Of a stretch of DNA of 64,000 nt, positions 17,163 through 26,823 are shown one piece after another. The DNA comes from a virus: IMG/VR virus record IMGVR_UViG_3300042468_000790, positions 1-64,000 of that record. One strand, written 5' to 3'. The number at the start of each line of letters is the position of its first letter. The stretch's first letter is position 1. A program made the translations under genes and the position numbers. The notes under the pieces are model-generated. The model was not told where the DNA came from. It made no database searches and saw nothing but the letters and a program-made list of their open reading frames with translations.

Positions 17163-17371
17163 CAGATTACACCAAAGAAGAGGTTCCCTGTGAGTGCATA
17201 AGAAACAACTGCGGCAACAAATCCTAGCATTGCCCATCTTGAATTTGCCTTTTCTGCTCTTTCCGCATAAGTCTCAAGTGCATAACGCTCTGCATCAGTT
17301 GGAGACACATACATTTCAGGTTCCTTTGCGAACAGGTTTTGTTGCCCGTGCTCATTAGTCGTAACGGTCAT
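17162..17371 (-). CDS. hli: High-light-inducible protein (69 residues)
   Basis: A soluble N-terminal half (residues 1-35) is followed by the chlorophyll-binding helix AEKANSRWAMLGFVAAVVSY and a short tail. It is longer than the second hli and begins the operon under a consensus promoter. The expected role is photoprotection of the infected cell's photosystem II. Confidence 0.92.
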   Translation of the reverse strand: MTVTTNEHGQQNLFAKEPEMYVSPTDAERYALETYAERAEKANSRWAMLGFVAAVVSYALTGNLFFGVI

Positions 17372-17395
17372 CGTAGTTTCATTAAGAACTATGTC

Positions 17396-17424
17396 ATTAT
17401 ATATGCAGAGGAGGGCGTTGTCAA
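17396..17424 (-). promoter_or_regulatory. hli-operon promoter
   Basis: TTGACA (17419-17424) and TATAAT (17396-17401) with a 17-bp spacer, 25 bp upstream of the hli start. It is a perfect consensus. Confidence 0.85.
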
Positions 17425-17444
17425 GTACCCAAAGTCAGAAGACC

Positions 17445-18236
17445 CTAACTTTGTGGCGGGGATGGGTTTGTAATCCTACCAAGATATGGATCATAATTCA
17501 TCAAGTCATCAATTTTCATATCATAACCCTGGCGTTCCCAAAAATGAAGAAGACCATCGTGACTTTGACGATGAAAAACATCAATATGTTCTGGATGAAT
17601 GGAAGAACCTAAAGCAATCTTATAAAGGAACAAAGGAATTGAAAAAGTATTACCAGAATTGTAAATCAAGTCATCAGCAACTGCTCTGGGCTTTACACCA
17701 TTATCAAGTTTGTACTTATCTCCACGAACATGATGTCTTAGAATCTTTTCTGCATGATGTCGAGTAATCATATAAGCGGCAGTTGAAAAATCATTCACAA
17801 ATCTCTTATGAAGTTTAACATGTAAATCACCGGTACAAATAATGGCAAGTTGAATTACATCATAATCATAAGGAACTTTAGCAACAAAATCACTCCAAGT
17901 AAAGTTCCAGAATCTGACAAGTTGTAAATCTACATCATCTTCCATAATCACCGCATAGGGACTGTCAGAGGTCTCTATCCAGTGCTTGAGTGCCTTGAGA
18001 TGAGAAGTTGTACATCCAATCTCACCAGAGGTCATATTGTCAGGATAGCGACCCTTAATGATGTCGCTCAGGTCATCTTCTCTTCCATCATAGGCAGAGA
18101 TACGAGTATAGTTTTCTATCTCCCAGTACTTAAACTGCTCCTCCATATATTCCTTTCTTTCTGGTTGCCCATCAAGATTAAGATAATAAATAGGTCCAAT
18201 ATTCTTAAGTTTATATGCCGCTTTATTTTTGTCCAT
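17445..18236 (-). CDS. Glycosyltransferase family 25 (LPS type)
   Basis: 263 residues with the GT25 pattern: an N-terminal YYLNLDGQPERKEYM, then GEIGCTTSHLKALKHW and the metal-binding VIMEDDVDL (about residue 98). It ends with a tail of about 90 residues. GT25 enzymes add galactose or glucose to lipooligosaccharide. It is the last gene of the long glycan operon. Confidence 0.85.
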   Translation of the reverse strand: MDKNKAAYKLKNIGPIYYLNLDGQPERKEYMEEQFKYWEIENYTRISAYDGREDDLSDIIKGRYPDNMTSGEIGCTTSHLKALKHWIETSDSPYAVIMEDDVDLQLVRFWNFTWSDFVAKVPYDYDVIQLAIICTGDLHVKLHKRFVNDFSTAAYMITRHHAEKILRHHVRGDKYKLDNGVKPRAVADDLIYNSGNTFSIPLFLYKIALGSSIHPEHIDVFHRQSHDGLLHFWERQGYDMKIDDLMNYDPYLGRITNPSPPQS

Positions 18237-18242
18237 CGTAAA

Positions 18243-19088
18243 TTAAATTTTATTTAAATTGTAAGATTGATATTTTTTCAAGTATTTTTGAGACTGATAA
18301 TATCTCTCTAGTTGTTTTTGATTTAGACTTTGTAAGTAATCCCACAACTCATTATTTCTCCTAATGTGTGGATTACCAAAGCCAGAATTATGACCTCTAA
18401 AATGTTCTAGATGATATACATATGAATAATCAATTCTCCCAACATTATAACCTAAAATTTTAAAACGTAAATATCTTTCTTTGTCTTCCGGAGACCAAGA
18501 AATAAAGTTCTCATTTTCCATTCCGGCATTAATATAGGATTTTCTCTTAAAGAATTGAACATGTCCAAACTCAGACCTATAAATATTTGATTTTTTTTCT
18601 AAAATTGAAAAATCAAAATCATTATTAATAAAATCACTTACAAGTTCATCAGTTGTAAAAATTTGATACTGATAGTCTCCAAACCCATACGGATAGACTA
18701 AATCATAATTTTTTTCTACGATTAATTTTACTGCTTCTATACATGCCTCTGGTTTCAATAAAGCATCACAATCATAATTAACCACAACATCAGTTTTTAC
18801 TTGATCTAGCATTTCGTTTAGAATTTTCATTCTATGAAATTCTAAACTATCAGATTCTTCAAACAAATATATAAGATTATTAATTTCATCTTCATCCAAA
18901 AATTCTTTAATTTGTTCTATAACATACTCTTGAACAAGAGGTTTAGAATCAACTTCTTTTAAGATTACTTTGGTGTTAAAAGTTTTAAGAAGATAGCAAA
19001 GAACTGTAGTAATATTTCTAGTTCTATCACCAGAATCAATCCTAATAGGAATTATGAAAGTACAATCTGATAAGTCTATTTTTTTCAT
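18243..19088 (-). CDS. GT-A glycosyltransferase, galactosyltransferase-like
   Basis: 281 residues. The N-terminal region CTFIIPIRIDSGDRTRN and the acidic nucleotide-sugar site VVNYDCDALLKPE (DCD near residue 107) fit a GT-A fold. EDKERYLRFKILGYNVGRI resembles the acceptor half of galactosyltransferase-type enzymes. It overlaps the upstream fucosyltransferase by 4 bp. Donor and acceptor are not predictable. Confidence 0.75.
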   Translation of the reverse strand: MKKIDLSDCTFIIPIRIDSGDRTRNITTVLCYLLKTFNTKVILKEVDSKPLVQEYVIEQIKEFLDEDEINNLIYLFEESDSLEFHRMKILNEMLDQVKTDVVVNYDCDALLKPEACIEAVKLIVEKNYDLVYPYGFGDYQYQIFTTDELVSDFINNDFDFSILEKKSNIYRSEFGHVQFFKRKSYINAGMENENFISWSPEDKERYLRFKILGYNVGRIDYSYVYHLEHFRGHNSGFGNPHIRRNNELWDYLQSLNQKQLERYYQSQKYLKKYQSYNLNKI

Positions 19089-19867
19089 ATTTTAATCCAC
19101 TCATCCAAATATAAATCTTGTGTTTGATTTTTAGAAGTATTACTATCTTCCCCAAACCACCGCAAAGGAGCAATCACTTTTTTAGATTTTGCTAACCATG
19201 CACCCCACCAAGAGAATGAAGAATTAGCAATAATATGATAATCGCACATACTCATCAAACACAAATCAATAAATCCATTATGAGATTCTGAAATAATAAA
19301 TCGTTCCGATTCAAATAATTTTTGCGACTGACACCAACCAACATCATCGGAAAAAATTATTACAGGAATATCAGAATCAAAGTGTTCTAGTGCTCGTTCA
19401 TAATACGAAAGACTGCAAGGAGGGTGATTCGTAGAATTAGATACATAATCAGTTCGTCTTACATGCAGAGCAATAATTTCATCAAACTTAAAATTAGATA
19501 CACAGGGTTCTAAAATATAATTTTTAAATGTAAAATCTTCTCTGATACTATCTTCAATATGTTTGAAATATTTTTCACTCTGATAATATCCATGTAAATT
19601 TACATTATCTGGACAGTTATCAACATACTCTGGGTCATAGTGAAATTGTTTTTCGGGATAAAAATCTGCAGGAATGAATCCAATATTCTTTACACTCTTC
19701 ATCTCAAAAACATCAAAGAGTTTATTATCTTTCCATTTATCACCATAATCAGTTTTAGGAATACAAAAATCATATCCTTTAGTTGCAGAAATACCTCTCA
19801 GTGAGGCATATTGAAACATTTGATTTGCCAGTCTACCATACTGACCAAGATAATTAAATCCAATCAT
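19085..19867 (-). CDS. Alpha-1,2-fucosyltransferase, GT11
   Basis: 260 residues with the GT11 signatures: GRLANQMFQYASLRG near the start, HVRRTDYV (about 134-141, the alpha-1,2/1,6-fucosyltransferase GDP-fucose motif) and SFSWWGAWLA near the C-terminus. The donor GDP-L-fucose would come from gmd and fcl in the same operon. It is directly followed by a GT6 gene, the pairing used in H- and A/B-antigen synthesis. Confidence 0.9.
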   Translation of the reverse strand: MIGFNYLGQYGRLANQMFQYASLRGISATKGYDFCIPKTDYGDKWKDNKLFDVFEMKSVKNIGFIPADFYPEKQFHYDPEYVDNCPDNVNLHGYYQSEKYFKHIEDSIREDFTFKNYILEPCVSNFKFDEIIALHVRRTDYVSNSTNHPPCSLSYYERALEHFDSDIPVIIFSDDVGWCQSQKLFESERFIISESHNGFIDLCLMSMCDYHIIANSSFSWWGAWLAKSKKVIAPLRWFGEDSNTSKNQTQDLYLDEWIKI

Positions 19868-19871
19868 GCTA

Positions 19872-20660
19872 CTAAGAATAAAGAATAGTTTTTTTGTCAG
19901 CAGGAGAATGAATCATCCTTGCAGAAAAATCAAACTCATTATCAGGATAATTTCCAGGTTTTGCAAAGGAAGGATGCAGTATGTGGAAATCATCATAATT
20001 TTCAATCCTATATCTATTTAAATGACTTTCATCATGTGCCGCTGCCATTACATTATTTTCCAAATCTTTTTTGATTCTTTCATCAAGTTCATCAATTAAT
20101 TTAAAAATTTCTGGAATTTTACCACCCCAAATACATCCTTGAAGATATACATCGTCCTTTTCCTCTTCTTCAGTTACACATGATAAGGATCTTGTATTTC
20201 TTTCAAAAGGTAAATATTGAAGAAATTTACTCCAGTTAGCACTAAAAGTCGGATGTTGTACTCCGAAAAATGGTTTTTCATCATTGAAAAAATCTTGATA
20301 TGTAATTAACTGATCGCAACAATACATATCAGCATCAAAGTATACATACCAATCATAATCCTTTAATTGGCTTTCAATTTTTTTAATCTCTCCAAATCTT
20401 CTCAATCCACCGATACTATTATACATCAAATTATACCAATTATCTGAAGAATAATCTGATGTGGTAATTTCAATATTTTCAGATGATGGTATAATTTTAA
20501 TATTGTCTGGAATGTCATCTCCAAGATCTCCATCTGTAAAAACAAAAAAATCTTTCTGACATTCTGGAACAAAATATTCCATCAGTGTCTCATAATACTT
20601 TGGAAAGAATTTAAGATAATTTCCCGTTCCAATAAAGTTTATTGCTATTTTTTTATTCAT
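19872..20660 (-). CDS. Glycosyltransferase family 6 (ABO blood-group type)
   Basis: 262 residues if started at MNKKIAINFIG (ATG 20660), one base after the upstream stop. A longer frame would overlap the GT4 gene. Motifs: WYVYFDADMYC (DXD-type metal site), LQGCIWGG, and HDESHLNRY, the GT6 hallmark. GT6 enzymes transfer Gal or GalNAc in alpha-1,3 linkage. Many bacterial members have lost the DXD, but it is kept here, as has been described for a cyanophage GT6. The neighbouring GT11 suggests a fucosylated acceptor. Confidence 0.85.
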   Translation of the reverse strand: MNKKIAINFIGTGNYLKFFPKYYETLMEYFVPECQKDFFVFTDGDLGDDIPDNIKIIPSSENIEITTSDYSSDNWYNLMYNSIGGLRRFGEIKKIESQLKDYDWYVYFDADMYCCDQLITYQDFFNDEKPFFGVQHPTFSANWSKFLQYLPFERNTRSLSCVTEEEEKDDVYLQGCIWGGKIPEIFKLIDELDERIKKDLENNVMAAAHDESHLNRYRIENYDDFHILHPSFAKPGNYPDNEFDFSARMIHSPADKKTILYS

Positions 20661-20661
20661 A

Positions 20662-21609
20662 TTAACTATTGGTAATGATTTTTTCAACTGAAGAAATATA
20701 ATATTTTTGAAGTATCTCTTTCCAATCAAACTGCTTTGAATATTCTACAATTTCTTTTCTATTATTTACAGCATATTTCCTATTCTCAATAATTTTATTC
20801 TCAACATACTCCAAATCGGAGATTTTGTTTTCGGGAATGATTGTAATAAATTCTTTATTAATATCTAAATTTGCTCTCCCCCATTCACAAACAACCACAC
20901 CAAGTCCAGCGGAAAGTGCCTCCATACAAACAAGTGGATGTGCTTCGCCATCGGAAAGTAAAACAAGGTTTCCGTATTGAGTTAATTCATTATATAATGT
21001 ATCTTTTCCCCACTCACCCAAATAATTTTTAGAAGTATCAAATCTAGAATCAGCAATATTTCCAGCATACCAAAGACTAGGAATTGTCTGAAACATAAAC
21101 TGACGCTTCCTATAATCTACCTTTGCAAGATAGATTGAACGATCTGGATACTCTGGATTATCTACATAATTAAATTTTCCTCTGTTTACTCCATTTGGTG
21201 TTAAGAACAACTTGTCTTCAGGCAGATTCAATAATACTTTATACATATTTTGAATTCCCTCAGACAGACAGAATGTATTCGGTCTGAGTCGAGCAAAGTC
21301 ATTAGCAATATTCACATATCCACCAAAGAGTTCAGGTCTTTCTAAGTAACCATAATGACTTGTAATTGCCTTTGGTTGTTGAATATGAGGATATAAAGTA
21401 ATAAATTCATCATAATGAATGTGAACAAAATCAGATCCAAAAGAATTAACATCTTTTATAATCTGATTATAATCTTTAGTATTCACAATTTGAACTTGAT
21501 GTCCTAGAGATTCTAAAGCAATTTTAGTGTCCCATATAAGAATTTCTACCGCACCCCAACCAAGAGGTGGAATAGGCATAATTCCAGGACCGATTAAAGA
21601 TATTTTCAT
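20662..21609 (-). CDS. Glycosyltransferase family 4 (GT-B fold)
   Basis: 315 residues. The N-terminal Rossmann half begins MKISLIGPGIMPIPPLGWGAVE. The C-terminal half has the donor-site motif DGEAHPLVCMEALSAGLGVVV with the E-x7-E pattern of GT4 enzymes. It overlaps the upstream epimerase by 4 bp. Confidence 0.85.
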   Translation of the reverse strand: MKISLIGPGIMPIPPLGWGAVEILIWDTKIALESLGHQVQIVNTKDYNQIIKDVNSFGSDFVHIHYDEFITLYPHIQQPKAITSHYGYLERPELFGGYVNIANDFARLRPNTFCLSEGIQNMYKVLLNLPEDKLFLTPNGVNRGKFNYVDNPEYPDRSIYLAKVDYRKRQFMFQTIPSLWYAGNIADSRFDTSKNYLGEWGKDTLYNELTQYGNLVLLSDGEAHPLVCMEALSAGLGVVVCEWGRANLDINKEFITIIPENKISDLEYVENKIIENRKYAVNNRKEIVEYSKQFDWKEILQKYYISSVEKIITNS

Positions 21610-22502
21610 AGATTCTTTTCAACCCATTCCTCTAATTTTACACTTGGATTCCAACCAAAAATTTTATTAATTTTTTTATTATTTGCAAGAGTAATTCTTG
21701 ACTCTCCAGGTCTAGGTGCTAGATTAATAACATTATTCGAAATCATTCTTGCAATTTGATTAATAGAATGATTTGTTCCGGTGCCGACATTATATACTTG
21801 CCCAAATGCTTCCCAATCTGGATTGGAAATAGCAGCCATCACATTTGCCTTCACAACATCACTAACATGAGTAAAGTCTCTCCGCTGATTACCATCACCA
21901 ACGATAGTCAGAGGTTCTCCTGCTGCCCTCTGACGAAGAAAAATACCAATCACAGGAGCATATTGTCCACGTAAAGGTTGACGCTCACCATAAACATTAA
22001 AGTATCTAAAGCAAACAGTGGGAAGACCATAAAGACTAGTATACATTTTGCATAGTTTTTCGCCATTTACTTTTGAAACTGAATAAGGATTTAAACAGTC
22101 ATCAGGTTGTGTTTCAATATTTGGTGATTGATTCATTCCATATGCAGAAGAGGTTGAGGAGTACATCAATCGCTTTACCCCTGCTTCTCTTGAGCACTGA
22201 AGAACTGTACATGTACCAACAGAGTTAATACTTACTGCTTGAATAGGATTTTCAATTGCAGGTTGAATACGTGCCTCTGCAGCAATATGGAAGACATAAT
22301 CTACTCCATCGTATAGGGGGCGAGTGTTTTCATAATCACGAATGTCATACTTATAATTTTGCGCTTTATCATTCCAGTAAAACTGTTCATGAACATCCGA
22401 ATATTCATTATCAATTACAACAACCTCGTGCCCCATTTCAAGAAGACAATCTACTAGATTTGATCCGATAAATCCTGCGCCGCCAGTAACTAAACTTTTC
22501 AT
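21606..22502 (-). CDS. NAD-dependent sugar epimerase (UDP-hexose 4-epimerase type)
   Basis: 298 residues from ATG 22502, which overlaps the preceding stop (ATGA). It is an extended short-chain dehydrogenase: GGAGFIGSNLV (NAD site), SSTSSAYG, the catalytic YSVSK (Y-x3-K) and RYFNVYGERQ. It is closest in pattern to WbpP/GalE-like UDP-GlcNAc 4-epimerases. It probably supplies UDP-Gal or UDP-GalNAc, a suitable donor for the GT6 enzyme. Confidence 0.85.
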   Translation of the reverse strand: MKSLVTGGAGFIGSNLVDCLLEMGHEVVVIDNEYSDVHEQFYWNDKAQNYKYDIRDYENTRPLYDGVDYVFHIAAEARIQPAIENPIQAVSINSVGTCTVLQCSREAGVKRLMYSSTSSAYGMNQSPNIETQPDDCLNPYSVSKVNGEKLCKMYTSLYGLPTVCFRYFNVYGERQPLRGQYAPVIGIFLRQRAAGEPLTIVGDGNQRRDFTHVSDVVKANVMAAISNPDWEAFGQVYNVGTGTNHSINQIARMISNNVINLAPRPGESRITLANNKKINKIFGWNPSVKLEEWVEKNL

Positions 22503-23305
22503 ACCATTTCTTGAAATAAACAAAGATGATTTTTACCATTAACTCTATGAAACTTAGTAAAAAGATTCTCTTTTGTTTTACAGAGATATCCAATTGCTAT
22601 TTGTTCATTATTTACATTTTTATTCTTAATCATATAATCCAAAACATGATCGATTTCATTGCTGATATTTTTAATAGCAATTTTATTTCCACCAAACATG
22701 CTTCCACAGATAAAAGACCGATTATCCCAAAAATAACTTTCGGATAATGTTTGAGAATTTACAAGATCAGGATAACATTCAGTATTATACTGGATTAAGA
22801 AGGTATTGTCAATTTGTTCTAATGCTTGAAGAGTATCTTCACTGGGGTAATCATTTTCAAGATTGCAGTCATATAAAAATCGACTGGCACCTGCGTCTAA
22901 CCAAAAGAAAAATTTAGAGTCAAAAGAATTAATCTCAGATGCTTTTTTCAACCACTTAAATTTAGAATATTGAATGACAGGATACATTGAGTAGTTGCAC
23001 TCAACTCTATTTGTGTCTGCCATATTTTCTTTATAAAATTCAGAATCGATAACTTCTTGAATTGAATCTTTCAGATGAAAATATGGTATTTGTTCCAAAG
23101 GTTCAACAATAATTTCGGTCGGTAAATCTTGCCTGACTTCTTTAATAGTTTCAACCAAAGACTCTTCTGTAAAAATAATAAATGGACATTTTACACTTAA
23201 TGTCTTTGAAAACCATTCTAGATAATCTTCCCAACTTCTATTATCATCTCTTTGTAGTTCTTGAACATTATATAAAGAAGTAACAATTACAAAATCAGTT
23301 TTCAT
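22499..23305 (-). CDS. HtrL/YibB-WlaTC family putative glycosyltransferase
   Basis: 268 residues from MKTDFVIVTSLYN (ATG 23305), overlapping the upstream gene by 11 bp. FFWLDAGASRF (about residue 138) and the preceding YPVIQYSKFKWL match the HtrL/WlaTC family of LPS-associated proteins, which look like GT-A enzymes. The biochemical activity of the family is little known. Confidence 0.7.
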   Translation of the reverse strand: MKTDFVIVTSLYNVQELQRDDNRSWEDYLEWFSKTLSVKCPFIIFTEESLVETIKEVRQDLPTEIIVEPLEQIPYFHLKDSIQEVIDSEFYKENMADTNRVECNYSMYPVIQYSKFKWLKKASEINSFDSKFFFWLDAGASRFLYDCNLENDYPSEDTLQALEQIDNTFLIQYNTECYPDLVNSQTLSESYFWDNRSFICGSMFGGNKIAIKNISNEIDHVLDYMIKNKNVNNEQIAIGYLCKTKENLFTKFHRVNGKNHLCLFQEMV

Positions 23306-23867
23306 TTTTATAGAGGTAGATAATATCGTCATACTTATTTTTATTTGCTCTCAAATCAACAATTTCAAAAGTATCAAGATATTCAGAAACTTTCCATCCT
23401 GGATTATCATCAACATCTTCAATAATATAATAACCACCTGGTTTAAGTTTTGATTTAAGAATATTCCAAGTTTTTAATGTAAGATCCGGATTATGGGAAG
23501 CATCATCAATAATTAAATCAAATTGTGGGCAGTTTTCAAATGAACTTGGATCATCTTGAGACCCTTCTGGTAGAAAAATAAATCTTTCTTTCTCTTCTTC
23601 TGTAAGTTGGAGATTAGAATATTCTTTATCAAATCCATAGATTTTAGTTTTATCTGAAAAAATATCTCTCCACATTCTCAAACTATAACCAGAAGATACT
23701 CCTACCTCTAAAACACAAAGATCTTTATTGTCTTTAACTTTTTCGAAAACTTCCGGATAAAAAAGTTCATAAGAATGATCTGATCCCTTATCACTACAAC
23801 CAGTCCAGGGGGTAGAACTATAATGTTGAATGATTTCTTTTGCTTTTTGTTTGAATGATTTTGCCAT
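23295..23867 (-). CDS. SAM-dependent methyltransferase (sugar O-methyltransferase-like)
   Basis: 190 residues. The SAM site LEVGVSSGYSLRMWRDIF and acidic loop KIYGFDKE are followed by FDLIIDDASHNPDLTLKTW and LKPGGYYIIED. This matches the demethylmacrocin/cephalosporin-hydroxylase-like class I methyltransferases found in surface polysaccharide loci. The methyl acceptor is presumably a sugar. Confidence 0.8.
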   Translation of the reverse strand: MAKSFKQKAKEIIQHYSSTPWTGCSDKGSDHSYELFYPEVFEKVKDNKDLCVLEVGVSSGYSLRMWRDIFSDKTKIYGFDKEYSNLQLTEEEKERFIFLPEGSQDDPSSFENCPQFDLIIDDASHNPDLTLKTWNILKSKLKPGGYYIIEDVDDNPGWKVSEYLDTFEIVDLRANKNKYDDIIYLYKNEN

Positions 23868-23868
23868 T

Positions 23869-24747
23869 TTATTTCATATTTTTAAAATGTTCAAAGTTAA
23901 CATGCTCAACCCAATTTGGCCACATATTAACTTGTAAAGGTTTGCAAGATTCGTAGTCAAAATTATGAATATAAAATTTGGAATCAATTTTATATTTCTC
24001 ATACCAATCTGTTGCTTGTTTATATATGATCGCTCCAAAGTCGCCCAATCCGATTTTTAAATTTTTCCTAGAGCAAACTTCTATGCAATAGTCTCTTACA
24101 TGAATTACACCATTTTCATAAACACTTGGAATAAATTCATACCATCCAGATAAAAACTTTTCCATAGATTCTGGGTTTCCCAAGAAAAACCAATCGCAAG
24201 GATTATTAGGAAACTCTCCGGCATACAAATGACCACCATTCATTGAACTTTGAAAATATATTGTATCTGACTCTAGAGTAACCTGGGATAATATATCTTT
24301 AATTGGTTTAGTTAAAATAACATCTGGTCTAGATTTAATAACGACATCGATATTATTATATTTTTTAGTTTGCAAAAATGCTTGATAGTTGGAATAAGTT
24401 TGACTTAGAAGACCATATAAAACTATTGGAGTAATGATTTTATAATGCTCTATACTTTCACCCTTCCAAACATCAAAATTAAATTTTTTAAAGAATGTAA
24501 TATCAAAATCTTTATGCTTTTCAACACTACAATCAGTTACCTTATATCTTTCTATAAATTGTTTATCTAAATTTTCATCACCAAACCGATCAGTAAACCA
24601 TAACTTATAAACTTTTTTATGATAAGATTTATCCCACCAAAGATGAGAGCAAACCTTATCATTTTCATCTATCTGATAATTGGAAAAATAACTAATATTT
24701 TCATCATAAAAAATAGGTTGTCCAGAAAATAAAAAAGCGCAATTCAT
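23869..24747 (-). CDS. Putative glycosyltransferase of the SGQP type
   Basis: 292 residues. It opens MNCAFLFSGQPIF and shares the opening SGQP motif, a following D-x-C/F-x-H-W segment and a DVVIKSRPDV/DFVITLRYDV core with the 247-residue gene at 29306. These fit a GT-A-like nucleotide-sugar enzyme found in capsule loci. Family is otherwise unknown. Confidence 0.6.
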   Translation of the reverse strand: MNCAFLFSGQPIFYDENISYFSNYQIDENDKVCSHLWWDKSYHKKVYKLWFTDRFGDENLDKQFIERYKVTDCSVEKHKDFDITFFKKFNFDVWKGESIEHYKIITPIVLYGLLSQTYSNYQAFLQTKKYNNIDVVIKSRPDVILTKPIKDILSQVTLESDTIYFQSSMNGGHLYAGEFPNNPCDWFFLGNPESMEKFLSGWYEFIPSVYENGVIHVRDYCIEVCSRKNLKIGLGDFGAIIYKQATDWYEKYKIDSKFYIHNFDYESCKPLQVNMWPNWVEHVNFEHFKNMK

Positions 24748-25406
24748 TTTTCAAAAATAAAATTTGCAACTTGTAGAGTATATTTCCCACAATGAATTGT
24801 AAAAGGATCTGGTTCAGAATAATCACAAGAACCTATCAGAGTTAAACCCGTCGATTCAATCAGTTTAACAACTAATTCCGGTTTAATAAACTCACCAAAT
24901 TTATTTTCAACATCAACATCAGAAACAATAATAAATTTACCGCCAGGTTTGAGGACTCTATAAACTTGTTCTGCAATATCTTTCCATCCCTGATTATTAA
25001 TTTTATTAGTATGAGATCCATTAAAATGTGTTACAGCGCAAGAATCTACAAAATAATCTACTGAATTATTTTCCATATCCTTAACTTCGGCAAGAGCATC
25101 ATTCAAAACCATCCGAACTAAACTTCCGGAAAATGAATGACTAACATCGCTAATATCAATTCCGGTTACATCATGACCCAATGAAGAGATGATGTGAGGT
25201 AGGGGAGAACTAGAACATCCAAGATCTACGACAGTTTTTTCAGTTTGATCTAGTTTTTCAAAATAATCTGCGATTAAACACCACTTCATCAAAGCATCAT
25301 CATTTTCCCAAGTAACATGGGGAAATTTTTGAAGATACCCATACTCTTTAACTTTACTTCTACAAAACTCTAAATCAATTGCATTCAATAATTTACTATT
25401 AAAATT
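24744..25406 (-). CDS. SAM-dependent methyltransferase
   Basis: 220 residues from MNFNSKLLNAI (ATG 25406, just after the upstream stop). Class I motifs: VVDLGCSSSPLPHI (SAM site), VTGIDISD, VDYFVDSCAVTHF and RVLKPGGKFIIVSD. It probably methylates a sugar or small metabolite of the glycan pathway. The 4-bp overlap with the next gene indicates coupling. Confidence 0.8.
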   Translation of the reverse strand, partial: NFNSKLLNAIDLEFCRSKVKEYGYLQKFPHVTWENDDALMKWCLIADYFEKLDQTEKTVVDLGCSSSPLPHIISSLGHDVTGIDISDVSHSFSGSLVRMVLNDALAEVKDMENNSVDYFVDSCAVTHFNGSHTNKINNQGWKDIAEQVYRVLKPGGKFIIVSDVDVENKFGEFIKPELVVKLIESTGLTLIGSCDYSEPDPFTIHCGKYTLQVANFIFEK

Positions 25407-25410
25407 CATT

Positions 25411-26094
25411 TCAAACAACCTCTTTCCACTGTGCTGAGTTTTCAATAACCTCCATATCAGTAATCAATCCAACTCCAACAATATCTTCGTGATACTCTGA
25501 GGTAACATCAGTATATGTTGGAACATATAATTTAACCCCATTTAATGCTCCCATAACTTCTCCAGGTCCACAAATTTTTCCACCACAAACATCATACTTA
25601 GCATGTGAAACATATGGGTTTTGGAAGTCGTCAATAAAAATTGTATAATTTTTAAAATTAGTAGTTACAAAATTGACTTCATCAAACAAGGGCCAGGAAT
25701 ACATATGCTGTCCGTTTTCCATCCACTCCCCATGTGCATCGAACCAAAAAACGGTTTTCTTATCTTTTAGATCTGGTTCTTTAGCAAAGACATAATGAAG
25801 AATTTCTGGTGATGGCATTTTTTGCATATCAACATTCTTAAAATCCTTTAAGATATCATAAGACACCGAATATCTGTAGTCATCAATCTCACAGGTATAT
25901 ACCTTTTTGTCCGAAAAATTATCAGCAATAAAATAGGAACTTTCAGCATAAGCAGTTCCGGTTTCAATAAAAATATCCGAATCTTTCATACACTCATAAA
26001 CAGTATCAATAATGTAAGTGTCTCCATGAAAGGGATTACCATGCTCCCAACCTGCGGGATCTTTACTAAAGTTGGCTATTTTGTATTTTGCCAT
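25411..26094 (-). CDS. Methyltransferase-like protein
   Basis: 227 residues. FIETGTAYAESSYFIADNF resembles a SAM-binding loop and VYTCEIDD the following acidic strand. FWFDAHGEW near residue 124 fits the post-motif region of sugar methyltransferases. It overlaps the upstream transferase by 19 bp. Activity is inferred from motif layout only. Confidence 0.6.
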   Translation of the reverse strand: MAKYKIANFSKDPAGWEHGNPFHGDTYIIDTVYECMKDSDIFIETGTAYAESSYFIADNFSDKKVYTCEIDDYRYSVSYDILKDFKNVDMQKMPSPEILHYVFAKEPDLKDKKTVFWFDAHGEWMENGQHMYSWPLFDEVNFVTTNFKNYTIFIDDFQNPYVSHAKYDVCGGKICGPGEVMGALNGVKLYVPTYTDVTSEYHEDIVGVGLITDMEVIENSAQWKEVV

Positions 26095-26822
26095 TTTCCT
26101 CCGTAATTAGTTGAATAAAGTTCTCTATGTTGATGCAATAATGGATGACCAGAGTTTTTCCAATTTGGATTTCTGATACACTCGGTTTGGTCTGGATTAT
26201 CTGTATAAGTATACCCAAATAAAGAAAAAAGAAAAGCGAGTAAGTAATCGTAACAAATCATTCTTGGATCTAATTCCAAACCACCAGAAAGTTTATCAAG
26301 ATCATTCATCAACTTATCATACATCCCATAAAATGAAGATGTTTTCATGATACCGCCAGCGGGTCCCCAAGTTCCATTATTTTTACCTCCATTCATTATA
26401 ACATATTTCTGAATGATTTTGGGCATTACATTCGCCGTTGGTCCAACAAGATCAGCATCAAATGGATGCAACTCTCCTCTTACCAAAACATCTGGTTCCA
26501 TCAAAACCATATATTCGGTTTTACAAAAGTCACATCCATTTTTTAGTCTTCTCAAAAACTCAAGTGAGATTCCCATAAAAAGGTCAATATCTCCAGAGTT
26601 TTCTCTAATATATTGATCTACATCTCTAGCAATACCAACTACCTCCATAGTTTCTTTTATAGTCTCAATATTTCCAAAATTTTCTTTTAGATAAGAAAAA
26701 TCTAAACCATTATCAGAAACAAGGTAAATTGGATTTTCTGGGTAAAATTGTCTAAATTTTTCCAAAGAATACTCAATCGCCGCTTGTTCTTTGTAGCAGA
26801 TATAAAATACACCTAAGTCCAT
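26076..26822 (-). CDS. GT-A glycosyltransferase
   Basis: 248 residues. The N-terminal strand GVFYICYKEQAAIEYSLEKF, VSDNG and the metal-site-like VLMEPDVLVRGEL (about 106-118) fit family-2-like GT-A enzymes, as does WGPAGGIMKTSSF. The acceptor is unknown. Confidence 0.7.
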   Translation of the reverse strand: MDLGVFYICYKEQAAIEYSLEKFRQFYPENPIYLVSDNGLDFSYLKENFGNIETIKETMEVVGIARDVDQYIRENSGDIDLFMGISLEFLRRLKNGCDFCKTEYMVLMEPDVLVRGELHPFDADLVGPTANVMPKIIQKYVIMNGGKNNGTWGPAGGIMKTSSFYGMYDKLMNDLDKLSGGLELDPRMICYDYLLAFLFSLFGYTYTDNPDQTECIRNPNWKNSGHPLLHQHRELYSTNYGGKWQNTK

Positions 26823-26823
26823 A

